From NCBI GenBank assembly GCA_028641055.1, contig CM054060.1, positions 60,239,852-60,303,851 of the forward strand: 64,000 bases of DNA. The letters run 5' to 3'. Positions 46,019 to 57,948 of the stretch are shown one piece after another (position 1 is the first letter of the stretch; every line of letters begins with the position of its first letter). The notes under the pieces are model-generated. The model made no database searches. It was not told the DNA's origin and was given only the letters and a program-made list of their open reading frames with translations. The DNA is from Alopecurus myosuroides (lineage: Eukaryota; Streptophyta; Magnoliopsida; Poales; Poaceae). The position numbers were made by a program, and so were the translations under genes.

Positions 46019-47123
46019 ATGAAACGTGAGAGTAGGAATTCTGCCATTTTTCTTCTTTCCCCACCCACCCACCCTTTTCTGGTAAGGAAGTGCAACGTTG
46101 TTTTCTGTTCTCACCTAAACTTTCAAGTTAGGATTTCACGTGTTTTGGGTTCTCCGTAGTACCTCAGGAGTTTTTGGTCTCGTGTTTCCCGATGTTGCTT
46201 CAATATCCTGTTCTTTTCAACATCCTTTTCGTCCGTTGAACCTTGTTGTTGCTTTCCACTTCAGTTCTCTACCGGCGTCTAATCAAAACTTCCACGATCA
46301 TCTGCAGATGGATCTCAGGTTCTACCCGCAGGTGGTTCGGAGGACTCGTTGTGAGAGCACCGCCGGTTATCCGGAGATGCTGAGAGACATGGTCACCTAT
46401 CTGGGGTTCCATTGGACACCAGAGTACCAGGTCTACGAGCAGCAGCGAGAGTTTGACCAGACCTACTACCAGGCTATCGTCTACATTCTGTCAGATGATG
46501 GCATGAGCGTTGTCCACCGCTACGAGGCAGTAGGTTCCACAGTGGATATGGCCATGCAGCAGGCAGCTTACGTGAGTCTCACCGTCCTCCGTGCTGACTG
46601 CTGGGGATTTGACGATTCTATCTATCGCCACATCCCCCGTGGTTACATCACTTCAGCGGGAGCTCACTTCACCCTCTACGACAACCTGGATGTCTACGAG
46701 CATGATAACACCAGGCTGCACACCACCGCTCAGTTCGTGAGGCACAGTGACGCTGTGGCCACCACACTTTCTCAGGAGTTGGCCTCAGTCAGGGAGCAGC
46801 TCTATCTTGCTTTGACTCGTCTGGCTACGTACACCACAGACTTTGTTGGAGATGAGCGCTTTGCACGTTTCCATCAGACAGTTGGACGTAGTTTGCCAGA
46901 TGCGGGAGGTTACGAGCCGATCAGAGGTCCACTCCTCAACCTCGGAGCTGGTTACACTGGGATTCCACGCTTTGGAGCACAGGGAGACGACGCTTTCTAC
47001 TTCACCACACCGAGAGTTGCTCTCAGAGCAGTCCCGATCTACGTGGATCGTCGTTTTACCTACTTCTGGGGGATTCCTCCTCACCGTATCTCTCGTCGTA
47101 CTACTCACCGCCGTCCTGCGTGA
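46019..47123 (+). CDS. Extra ORF between PBS and gag (ORF0), probably spliced, element E
   Basis: Main exon 46308-47123 encodes 271 aa (MDLRFYPQVVRRTRCEST...), the same length as the D homologue and clearly similar throughout. Leader exon 46019-46081 (63 nt, ATG to CTG|GTAAGG) encodes the same residues as in D and would join in frame at CTGCAG|ATG (46306/46308). It has a Leu-rich helix ELASVREQLYLALTRL and a Gly/Arg-rich C-terminus. Function unknown. Conserved length and reading frame, despite diverged codons, suggest it was under selection. Confidence 0.65.
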
Positions 47124-47334
47124 TGAGCATGGGAGTACCGAAGTATCCATTCCTAGCTATGTTTAGTTATCCTTGGTCTTTCGAACCATGTATTGGTGTG
47201 TTGGATATTCTGATGTATTTGAACATGTGATGATGTACCTGTTGGTTATCTATTCATGCGTCGGAATAATCTCTTTTTCGGTTACCAAGTCTATCCTTTT
47301 TCTGTGGTTGTGCTAAAATGAATGTCTATTCAGG

Positions 47335-50300
47335 ATGCCGCCAACAAGGAGCAACCCGCCTGAACCACCTCCGCTCACGGAGCTGTTGACTCAGATGACT
47401 CAGGTCGTGGCTCAGATGGCCCAGATCCAGGCTAACCAGCACAACAACCAGAATGCTCCGCGAGTCAGCATCAAGGAGTTTCTGAGCATGGGGCCGAGAG
47501 CTTTCGTGGCAACACGTGAGCCTCTGGATGCTGATGACTGGATCAGGGAGATGAACAGGGCTCTGGACATAGCTCACGTTGCTGAGGAGGATAAAGTCAA
47601 GTATGCCACCTACCTACTGAAGGGTCAGGCAGCTACCTGGTGGGAGAACTACCAGACCATGAGAGCTGGCTATCCTATCACCTGGGGATGTTTCAAGGAT
47701 GCCTTCCTGAAGCACCACATCCCAGATGGTCTCATGGAAAGGATGCGTGAGGAATTTTGCTCTCTCAAACAGGGCAAGCTGGACGTCATTGGCTACCAGA
47801 ACGAGTTCAATCGTCTCGCTCGTTACGCTGGTGATGAGGTGTCCACTGAAGCCAAGAAGATGGCAAGGTTCCGCCGAGGTTTTAACCCGGAACTGAAGTA
47901 CGCTCTCACCAACATCAGGTGCAAGGACTTCGAGGAGCTCGTGAACACCGCGCTCAATGAGGAGAATGGGCGCAAGGCGTTCGAGGAGTCCCGAAAGCAC
48001 TCGCGTGAGGGTGGTTCCTCCTCCAACATGACCACCCCTCCGCAGAAGCGCCGCATCTGGGTGCCAAATGCTGCTGTCACTAGGGCTCCATATGCCCAAG
48101 CTTCTCCAGGCTTTGCTCCCCGCCACCCAACCCATCTCAGATGCAGGGTCAGAGGGTTCCAATGGGGCAGCCAAGGCCAGGTCCTTCTTGTGTCGTCACT
48201 TGCTACAAGTGCAAGGATACTGGACACTATGCTGATAAGTGCACTCAGAGGCAGCTACCTCCACCACCTCCTCGCCCCAACACCAACCAGGCAATGGTTC
48301 GTGCTCCCCCGGCTAAAGCCTTCAACTCCAACAACAGGCCTGTCGGGAGGACCGCGAGGGTGAATCATATCAAGGCCGACAAAGCTGAGGAAGCTGCTGA
48401 CGTCGTTCTCGGTATATTACCCGTAAACTCTATTCCAGCTAAAGTGTTGTTTGATACTGGAGCATCGCATTCTTTTGTGTCAAAGATTTTTGAAAAAGCA
48501 TACAACCTAGTTCTGGTTCCGCTAAGCAATCAAATGACCGTTCACTCTCCGGGACCACAAATGTTGACTTCCAAGATAAGTAAGGACAATCAAATCCTAA
48601 TTGGAGGTCGCATATTCCTTGCTTCACTCATGTTGCTGGGAAATTCTGACATTGATGTCATTCTGGGTATGGATTGGTTGAAGACCCACAAAGCAAAAAT
48701 TGACTGTGCTCAAAAGTCAATAACTCTCTCTCACCCTTCGGGCCAGATAGTCTATTCTCCATATGGATCAAGTTATGTTCAGCTGTTCAACCTAGATGCC
48801 AAACCCCTCCCTGCAATTGAAAATGTTCCGGTGGTTTGTGAATTCCCTGACGTCTTTCCAGAAGAGTTGCCAGGGATGCCTCCGTACAGAGCAGTTGAGT
48901 TTGTGATCGAGCTTGAACCAGGTACTGCTCCAATCTCTAAGCATCCATACAAGATAGCTCCTCCTGAACTGAAATTGTTGAAGGAGCAAATCGATATGTA
49001 CATGGAGAAAGGTTACATTCAGCCTAGTTCCTCCGCTTGGGGTTGCCCAACTCTGTTTGTTGCCAAGAAGGATCAAACAAAAAGACTCGTGGTTGACTAT
49101 CGTCCTCTCAACGAGAAAACAATCAAAAACAAGTATCCAATTCCTCGTATCGATGATCTTTTTGATCAACTTGCTGGAGCCTCAATATTCTCAAAGTTGG
49201 ACTTGAGGATGGGGCACCATCAAATAAAGATCAGAAAGGAAGATATTCCTAAGACAGCTTTCACCACTCGGTACGGTCTATATAAATACACCGTCATGTC
49301 CTTTGGTCTCACCAATGCACCGGCAACGTTCTCAAGACTCATGAATTCTGTCTTCCATGAATACCTCGACAAGTTTGTTGTGGTATATCTCGATGACATT
49401 CTAGTCTACTCAAAATCCGAGGAAGAGCATGGAGAACACCTTCGTCTCACTCTCATGAAACTTCGCGAGCATCGTCTGTATGCCAAGTTCTCTAAATGTG
49501 AGTTCTGGATTCCAGAAGTTGCATATCTTGGTCATATCATCTCTGCCAAAGGCATAGCCATTGATCCTGAAAAGGTTAAGGCAATTGTTGACTGGAAACC
49601 CCCTAAGACGGTGAAGCAAGTCAGAAGTTTTCTTGGCTTGGCTAGCTATTGCCGTCGTTTCGTCCAAAACTTTTCCAAGATTGCCAAACCTCTCACTGAT
49701 CTCACAAAGAAGGACAAGAAGTTCGTTTGGACTCCACAATGTGATGAAAGTTTCAATCTCCTGAAGACTAAACTCACTTCTACACCTGTTCTAGTTGGCC
49801 CAGATACCACCAAACCTTTCCAGATATTCTGCGATGCATCTCTCCAAAGTCTAGGAGCAGTTCTTATGCAAGAACGTCAAGTTGTGGCTTATGCTTCACG
49901 TCAGCTGAACCCACATGAGCAAAACTACCCCACACATGACCTAGAACTTGCAGCAGTTGTGTTTGCCCTCAAGAAATGGAGACAATACTTGTTGGGTAAC
50001 AAAACTGAAATCTTTTCCGATCATAAGAGTCTGAAATACATCTTCACTCAGCCAGATCTAAACCTCAGGCAAAGGAGATGGATTGAGAAGATTAAAGACT
50101 TTGATCTCACCATTTCTTACACTCCAGGCAAGGCTAATGTTATGGCCGATGCTCTCAGTCGCAAGTCATATTGCAATAATCTCATGATCATGGAAAGCCA
50201 ACCTCCACTTCATGAAGAATTCCAGAAGCTGAACCTTGGTCTTGTCCCTGAAGGATACCTTGCTAGCTTGACAGCCAGTCCAACTCTCGAGGACAAGATT

Positions 50301-51725
50301 CGTTCTGAACAACTTCGTGATACTGAAATCAAGAAGATTGTAGAGCACATCAAGGAAGGCAATGATAAATTCAAGTCCTTCTCAATTGATGACAAGGGAA
50401 CTGTGTTCTTCGAAGGACGCATTGAAGTTCCTCAGATTCAAAGTCTCAAGGATATCATTCTCAAGAAGGCCCATGAAACTCCTCTCTCCATCCACCCTGG
50501 AAGTACAAAGATGTACCAGGATCTCAAGACTCTGTATTGGTGGCCTGGCATGAAATGTGAAATTGCTCAATACGTTTCTGAATGCGACGTTTGTCAACGT
50601 GTTAAGGCAGTCCATCAGAAAACAGCAGGTCTACTCCAACCTCTGAAAATTCCTGAGTGGAAGTGGGACATGATTGAAATGGACTTCGTTACTGGGTTTC
50701 CAAAGTCCAAGAAGGGCAACGATGCAATCTTCGTTGTTATTGATCGTCTCACTAAGGTAGCTCACTTCTTTGCTGTAAAGGAAACTATCTCAGCTAGCCA
50801 GTTAGCAGAGCTCTACACAGCAAAGGTTGTTCCTCTTCATGGTGTTCCATTGGAAATAAGCTCAGACCGTGGAAATATATTCACTTCTCATTTCTGGAAA
50901 AGCTTTCAAGAAGCATTGGGCACCAAACTCCTGTTCAGCACAGCTTATCACCCTCAGTCTCAGGGGCAAGTCGAAAGAGTTAATCAGATTCTCGAGGATA
51001 TGCTCAGAGCATGTGTTCTCTCCTTTGGCATGAAATGGGAGGATTGCCTTCCATATGCTGAATTCTCCTACAACAACAGCTACCAGGCAAGCCTAGGCAT
51101 GGCACCATTTGAGGCACTGTATGGCCGCAGATGCAGGAGTCCAATAAATTGGTCTGGAGCTGGTGAACGTTCACTCTTAGGCCCTGACATTGTTAAGGAA
51201 GCCGAGGAGAAAGTTCGTATCATTCGTGACAATCTCAGGATTGCTCAGTCTCGTCAGAAGAGCTATTATGATAGCAAGCACAGGGATATGATCTATGCAC
51301 CTGGTGACAAAGCATATCTCCGTGTAACTCCCCTCAGAGGCACTCATCGTTTTGGTGTGAAAGGAAAGCTTGCACCAAGATACATTGGTCCTTTCAACAT
51401 TCTCTCAAGGCGGGCAGAAAATGCCTATCGTCTTGAACTTCCAGAAAAACTATCCAAGGTGCACGATGTGTTCCACGTGTCACAGCTCAAGAAGTGTTTC
51501 AAAGATCCAGATCGTGCAGTTGATCATGATTCCATTGAACTGCAAGATGATCTATCTTATGAGGAGCACCCTGTTCGTATTCTCGATGAGACCGAGCGTA
51601 AGACTCGCAACAAGAGCACCAAGTTCTTGAAAGTGCAATTGTCGCATCATTCCGATAAAGAGGCAACGTGGGAGACCGAAGAGGATCTTCGCAAGAAGTA
51701 TCCGGACCTTTTCATTTCTCAGTAG
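47335..51725 (+). pseudogene. Gag-Pol of element E, one frameshift in gag
   Basis: Gag opens at ATG 47335, just after TATTCAG|G, and stays in frame to about 48122. There one C has been lost from the run that reads CCCCGCCCACCC in element D, and translation would stop at 48363. The correct frame resumes and continues from about 48126 to the stop at 51725, covering the CCHC knuckle [14 protein letters not shown], retropepsin [19 protein letters not shown], RNase H FCDASL, integrase and chromodomain. Other changes from [10 protein letters not shown] for DLRMGYHQI in RT, and KVQLSHH for KVQWSHH in the chromodomain (51638-51640), replacing a core Trp. Confidence 0.92.
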
Positions 51726-51747
51726 GAATCTCGGGGCGCGATTCCTT

Positions 51748-51760
51748 CAAGGGGGGGAGT
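51748..51760 (+). promoter_or_regulatory. Polypurine tract of element E
   Basis: CAAGGGGGGGAG just upstream of the 3' LTR. Confidence 0.85.
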
Positions 51761-51762
51761 TT

Positions 51763-54700
51763 TGTAACATCCAAGTATGAAAACTCCCTAGTTGTTTTGT
51801 TCTTTGTTTAAATTAAAGCAATGCATCATGTCATCATCTCATTGCATTTGTTTTATTTCTGTTTGCATTGTTTTCATAATGAAATTCAAACCTTAATCAA
51901 CCTTTATTTTTTTTCATACTTGTCTGTTACAATCTTTTCAAATAAATAAATGCAAGTCAAAACCTCAATTGTTTCCAAATAATTCATTAATGATCACTCT
52001 TTAATTTGTTGGTTTTAATCAAACAATTAATTCAATCAATTAATACAAATCACCTACAATTTCAAATCAAATTCATCAAACAGCAACCAACTTGAGTTTA
52101 TGAAAATCTCTAAACCAAACAACTAATTTTAATCATTTATTCCATAGGGGCCACCCTATTAAAATGCTTTGTTTTCATAATGTTTAATCAATATTAAAAT
52201 TCTTTCAATTTGGGTCAAATACAAACAGCAATTTAAATCTCACCTTTTTGAAAACAAACCTTGGCATCTGTTTGCTATTGATCTAACAAGCTTAACCTAA
52301 TTTTTCTAGAATTTTTACTAAATTAAAACCCATCTTTTTCTTCCAAAACCAAACCCTACAAAAAAAAAACAGAAAAGAAAAAAAAAAAGGAGAAACTGCC
52401 GCGCGCGCGCGTCAGCTAACAGCCCAACCCACCTAAGCCTACTGCGCGCGCAGCCCAGCCCGTTTTCCCCCGCGTACCGGTTCGCTTATAAGCGCCACCG
52501 TCATCCTTGTGTACGGCGCGCATCCGCGCGTGCCACGGCGGCACGGCGGAGCAGCGACGGCCGATCCGAGGCCCTGTCCCCTATATAGCTCCCCTCGAGC
52601 AGCGCGCGCAGCCCTAGGCTAACCCTAGGTCCTCTCCCCTCTCTCGCGCCGCCAAATTCTCCTCGCAGATCACCTCTCTGCCACTCTCTGAATCCTCGCC
52701 GTCGTTTCCCCTCTGAATCCATGATGATCACCGGCGCCACCGTCCACCTCCACCCTAACTGACTACGGGAGCCACGCCGCCTCTCCTTCCTCTACATCTT
52801 CGACACCTACTCGACCTAGGTAAGCCGCGGATTTGGTGCCGCCGTCCTCGACCGCCTCCGGCCACCGTGGCTCCGTTTTCTGAACCCGAGGTTGCCGTCG
52901 TCGGTGCAGGGAACCTCGTCGTGATCTGAGCACGGGAACCAATCCGCCTCGTCACCCTCGATCGATTGGACACCGCAGGGGAGCACGCCATCGACGGGAG
53001 CCGCGCCGCCGTCTTCTTCCACGCCGTCGTCGCCTCCGTCAGCCGTGCGTCACCGCGCCTCTGCCTCGCCTACCGCCGGTGGTGAGCGCGCCATCTCCTC
53101 CCCTCTCTCCTCTCTGTGCATCCATTGCACGTCCTGCACCACCAGGTCCAGCACCTAGCGCGCGAGCACACGGTGATCGCCGCCGGCGTAACTTCTGTCG
53201 CGTCGAGGAAGCGTTTGTTCGTCAGATAGTTCAGATCCGCGTTCAACTCGTTATCCTTACTGCATCGCTAGTACTGACAACAAACGCGCACTCACCGTAC
53301 CGGTTCAGTAACCACGCACGCTAGCGAGAGGGGCAGAGATCGAATCCTGCTCCTCGCACGGGATTTATCCCAACTTTTTTGCGGCCAAGCGCTAACAGGG
53401 AGGGCCCCCTGTCAGCCTCTCCCTTGCCACGCCAGCGCCCAGCACGCCACGCTGGCCCGTGGCCCACGCACAGTGTCTGCGGCTAGGGTGCTGTGGTGTA
53501 ACAAAAGTTTAAAACGTTTCTGTTTTATTTTCCAAATACTTTTAAATGGCAGAATAAAACACTAAAACTAAAACTTTAATAACTTTTAATTTATAAGTCC
53601 AATTAATAAAAGTTGTATATGTTTGCTGTTCCAAATTTAATCATCTATCCAAATATTCCATTTGTGTACTGTTTTGAATTTCCCCAATGCATTTAAAATT
53701 CAAATTTGAATAATTCAAATGCAAATTGCTAAATTCAGTAAATAATTCATACTAATTCCAAATAAGGCAAATAAAATATGTTTTTCATACCATTTTGAAT
53801 AACCTATTCAAATATAAATTTTGTTTCATGGTTTGAATAATTTAAATTGCCTAAATAATTTAATACTTGTTTAATTCATTTAAATTTGATAAAATCATAA
53901 CTTGCTCAAAATAAAATATTTTTGAACATGCAAAATATGTTTTCAAACCATCAAAGTGTGAACTTTTCCAATGTGAGTTTGAATTTATGTTTTGAACAAA
54001 TAAAATTCAAATAAAATTCCAACTTGTTTTAAATTCATTTAAAACTTGTTTAATATTGTTTAATTCATAATAAATTCATCCTAATTCCAATTTCAATATT
54101 TGAAACATGTAATCCAACTAAAATTTGATGCTCTTTTCAAATATAAACTTTGTTAATTGTTTTTGCACACTTAACTTGATGAAAAAAACAATTGTTTGTG
54201 TGACATGTTTAAGTAACCCAAAATTTCTAAACTTAATAAATGATTTCCAAAACTTGTTAAATCCTTTTACCACTTGCATCTATTATTGTTATTTGTTGTT
54301 ATATTGTTGTTATCATCATGCATGCATCATGCTAACAACTTTCACATAATAATTAATTGTAAATCATTTGCTTCCACTTAATTCATGGACCCTTTCCCAT
54401 ATGCCACTCAAAATAGCATAGGGGTCCATTTAAATTGTGTTATCATGTTAGCTAGTTTATTTTGATGCAACCATTAACCTGTCATGCATCATCTTTGCTT
54501 GTGCACTATGCCATGATAATGATTGTTTATATTTCTGCCCTGTTTGTTTGCTTCTTCTCGGATAGACGACGACGTTGAGACAGACGATCCTTACAGCACC
54601 CCTTCTGAGGATCTAGCTCAGTACCAGGCTGCTGAGTTTGCAGGCAAGTTATCACTCACATGAACCATTGTGTTCCTTTCAACCCTGGTTACCGATACTT

Positions 54701-56414
54701 TCCGTTGTCCATTTCTGCTAGCCTTAGTGGTAGTTGTTTCTGTTACGAACCTATCACATGGAATCCCTTAACCCTGATATTGCCTCACCACCACTCCTAC
54801 AACCCTATTGATTGAGCCAGTGTCTTTCTAGCATGCTTAGGTTGTTTTGCTCGAGTCTGTTACCCGTTACTTTCAGTTACTATATCTTTATTATGTTCTG
54901 GGGGCTCGATGTTTAATCAATCAATCAATCATGCTAATGGTATTGTTAAAATAATAATTTGATGATAAGGCACCGGCAGGAGGCCCTGTGTGGTTTTGAG
55001 GCCTGCTAGTGTCGACCCTAATAGGAAAAGGGTCTTGTCTACTGATCCATGATGAGCGCACTACCCGCATGTGGGAAGCGAGTATGGGCGCCCCCCTCAA
55101 TTTGATTCGATTCGCATCTCGTCCAAATCATCTCATTTAGTTCGTGTTTTCCATTTGCCGCATGCATGTTTTTGCGAGCCCAGCGCAGGGTGGAACTTTC
55201 GTAGTCGGCATATAGGGGGACACGTTCTTAGAGTGCTATGAGGGTCCATTTTCTTCTGGGCTCGATTAGCCGTGCGCCCAAGGTGCTTTGGGCTTGATGC
55301 GAAGAAGAGTTGAGTTGTGTTGAGTGCCCCGCTTGGTGGGAGGCATCCCATCTGGCGGGTTATTCATACGTGTACGGCCAAATTGGTGCAACCCTGCAGG
55401 GATAATCTTCTCGAGAAGCCGTGTTTTCCGCGGTTATGGTTAACTTGGTGAAAGTACTGGCTAACAAGTACTCAGGACAACTTAAACCTAATGATTCATA
55501 ATCTCACACCCCATGATTAACAACTTGACTAGTAATAGGATTATTGACACAATAACTTGATTCATCTGTAATCCAACTGTGTGAGTTATCCTCGGATTGC
55601 TTCTTTGGATAAGGGGCGAGATCCAGGATGGGTTTGTTTGAAGTTATCTTTCAGTTGGTTACAACACTCGATCGTATCCCCTTTCTGATAGTTGGAAGTG
55701 GTAGAATCTCTGTAGTTGGTTAGTGCAGCCAGTTGCAGCATCCTTTATATCCCCTTCCTTCCGTTAAACCCAAGTCATCTGTGCTTGTGTTGACGGGCTA
55801 TACTTTGGTGAACTGTGAGTCTTGCTTGCCAGTACGTCTATGTACTGACCCCTGTGGGGCTGTGGTTTCCGCAGACTACGCTTACGAGGATCCAGTTGAC
55901 GGCTACTACGTGGAGTTTGACGAGGCTGCTGACGAGTAGTTAGCGGACCCGGGCAGGATCCGAGACATCGTGGATGGGCTCCGTCTTTATTTCAGTTTCC
56001 GGCTTCTTAAGCCTATTTGGATTTGTCTGTACTCAGACCCCTTTGAATGCTTCCGCTGAGATGTAATGATGTTATGTTGGGACATGTGTCCTCTGGATGA
56101 TTGTATTTGCTATTCTCTGCCCTAGTGAGGGCCAGTTGCAACTTATTTCAATCTTTTGTGTCTTAGAGGCATGTTGTGTTATCCTTTTGTTCAAAGCCGT
56201 TGACGTACCATGTGTGTATGGTATGAAGTACGTCAATGGTAGTGTCCTGATTTCTACGGGATAGTTTACATCGACGGTGAACAGTAGCGATGGGTTGTCA
56301 CACTTAAGTGTTGGCCTACTCGTAAGAGGACGCGGGTGCCGGTAAGCCCCGTAATCCCATCAGAATACTGTTCAGTTCGTACGGTGAGTATCCTCTAGAA
56401 GTCCGGGTGCGACA
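51763..56414 (+). repeat. Element E 3' LTR (4652 bp)
   Basis: Matches 41281-45931 with about 20 substitutions, followed by the second ATGTT. Confidence 0.95.
54566..55939 (+). CDS. Putative LTR split gene, conserved coding exons (element E 3' LTR)
   Basis: Exons 54566-54643 (78 nt) and 55875-55939 (65 nt), with the same borders and phase as the 5' LTR copy. The few differences, such as CAA to CAG and GGT to GTT, leave the frame open. Confidence 0.45.
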
Positions 56415-56419
56415 ATGTT

Positions 56420-56844
56420 GCAGTCCTTCTCGTAGGGCTTGTGGGTGTTCCCTCCAGCACTCGAGCCAGCGAGATCCTCGATGACGCCCGTGGCAGCAGC
56501 CGCGCCCTTCCCGGCATCGGCAGCCAGGCCGGCCACCATCACCTCCACGCTGTCCGCAGAACGGCCAATCGGCCTTCCGCGGGCAGCGATCACAGCAGGA
56601 GGATCGTCCGCGACCAGCACCTCCTCTGGGAACTCGCGGACGACGGCGGTGGCGACGTAGACGAGGTGCGAGCCGAAGGAGAGCACCGAGCCGACTGCCG
56701 GCAGGGGCCTCCCGCCGAAATCTCCAGCATTGTCGGTGACGAAGTCGAAGGAGCCGAATCTGTGGACAAGGCCACAGACCACGCGCTCCCCAGTAGCAGA
56801 AACGGGTCCCGTCCGAACATGGACTCCAGCCAGCGTCGCTGTCT
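56420..56844 (-). pseudogene. Element F gag, N-terminal part
   Basis: The minus-strand frame approaching the E insertion (ending NTHKPYEKDC at 56420) continues into 41280. The frame is open back into the 5' LTR, and Val/Ala-rich sequence (YVATAVVREFPEEVLVADD) precedes the junction. No convincing gag ATG is visible in this frame after the PBS; an ATG at 56820 is in another frame. The true start is unresolved. Confidence 0.55.
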
Positions 56845-56863
56845 GCCCCACGGTGGGCGCCAA
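56845..56863 (-). promoter_or_regulatory. Primer binding site of element F
   Basis: The minus strand reads TTGGCGCCCACCGTGGGGC directly after the 5' LTR. TGGCGCCCACCGTGGGG is the PBS type usual for grass Tat-lineage elements. Confidence 0.85.
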
Positions 56864-56864
56864 C

Positions 56865-57749
56865 TGTCGTGGTGGTATCACGGCAGATGCCATGGGATGG
56901 CTAAAGTTGGGGCCGATGGACGCTGGAGGTGCTCGGGGAGGGATCACACGGCGAGTAGCCGCGTGGGGTAGATCACAAACAATGCAAACACCAAGATCTT
57001 ACCCAGGTTCAGGGCCCTCGTGTGGAGGTAACACCCCTACTCCTGCCTCTCTCTTTATATGTGTGTTACCGAGTAGCCACAGTACAATCAGGCCTTCAGC
57101 CGAGTAGCCACTCTATGCTCTCGTTCTCTCTAAGTGTTGCCTCGTCTAGGATCCAAACGTATGCAGCGAAACTCTCACAGGAGGAGGCAGGGCACCTTAT
57201 ATACTGGTGCCCAGCCGAATAGAAAACAACTATAAGGTATAGCGAGATGTGACACGAGCCCTGCAGAACCGCGCACGCCTCCGGGTTGTCGCTGACACTC
57301 GCCCTGTAAGTCGTTGCGCCGTTCGGAGATGGGACCTGTCCACCCTTGTCAGTGAGATAGAGTAGGCCCCTAGCCTTGTCTTGTCCCCTCTGTCAGTGAC
57401 AGGACTAGACAGGCGCCTACATCACTGTAGCCACGCCGTGGTGCGGATAGTCACGTACTCCGTAAGTTGAACCGCACGCTGTACTGACACAGGATACGCG
57501 GGATCCTGTGTCAGAACGGCTCCATTGACTTCTGGTCCGAGTAGGAATCCATTTCCTCTACCCGGACAACTTCCTCTACTCGGAAGAATACAACTTCCTT
57601 GATTCTTTCTCCTGGCCACTGGTAGGTACGGCCGAATAGCTGTCCACCGGGTAGCGGGTACCGGGTAGCGAGCCAACTTGGTCAAAACCGCCCTTCTGAT
57701 CCTGCTTTTAGCACTTGCCTTACCCCTACTCGGGGGTAACCCCCCGACA
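56865..57749 (-). repeat. Element F 5' LTR (885 bp)
   Basis: Complete LTR, TGTCGGGGGGTTACC...CCACCACGACA on the minus strand, with about 20 differences from the split copy (about 2.3%). The TATA box is plus-strand TTATATA at 57198-57204. GCAGT follows at 57750-57754. Confidence 0.95.
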
Positions 57750-57754
57750 GCAGT

Positions 57755-57862
57755 TTACTCATAACAGACGGTGAATCAAGAGCAACAGAGGTGTTCAGAG
57801 TTGTACCTCTTCTTGTAGTGGATGGTAATATAAGAAACTTTCCATCACGAGTATTACCCATG
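57755..57862 (-). pseudogene. Element A gag N-terminus beyond element F
   Basis: The minus strand continues the gag interrupted at 12760. It includes LPSTTRRGTTLNTSVALDS, matched by copy B at 63480-63570, and begins near an ATG at about 57860. The GCAGT duplication at 57750-57754 and 12761-12765 shows the split is due to F. Confidence 0.85.
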
Positions 57863-57924
57863 ATAAATGATGGCAGTAGATAATAATACTATCCGGTGAG
57901 CTTGCAAATAAAGCTATGCTCCCT

Positions 57925-57938
57925 GGCAACGGCGCCAG
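57925..57938 (-). promoter_or_regulatory. Primer binding site of element A
   Basis: The minus strand reads TGGCGCCGTTGCCAGGG about 11 nt after the LTR end, the PBS type found in grass Athila-like elements. Confidence 0.75.
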
Positions 57939-57948
57939 AAAATAGTCT

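Larger units (their letters stand above)
41276..56419 (+). mobile_element. Element E: Tekay-like Ty3/gypsy retrotransposon with TSD ATGTT
   Basis: ATGTT at 41276-41280 and 56415-56419 flanks LTRs of 4651 and 4652 bp, with PBS, ORF0, gag-pol and polypurine tract in the same order as element D. The pol proteins of D and E are almost identical while the LTRs and ORF0 have diverged clearly, so they are sister subfamilies. By eye the two E LTRs differ at about 20 positions (about 0.45%). It is inserted in gag of element F. Confidence 0.95.
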
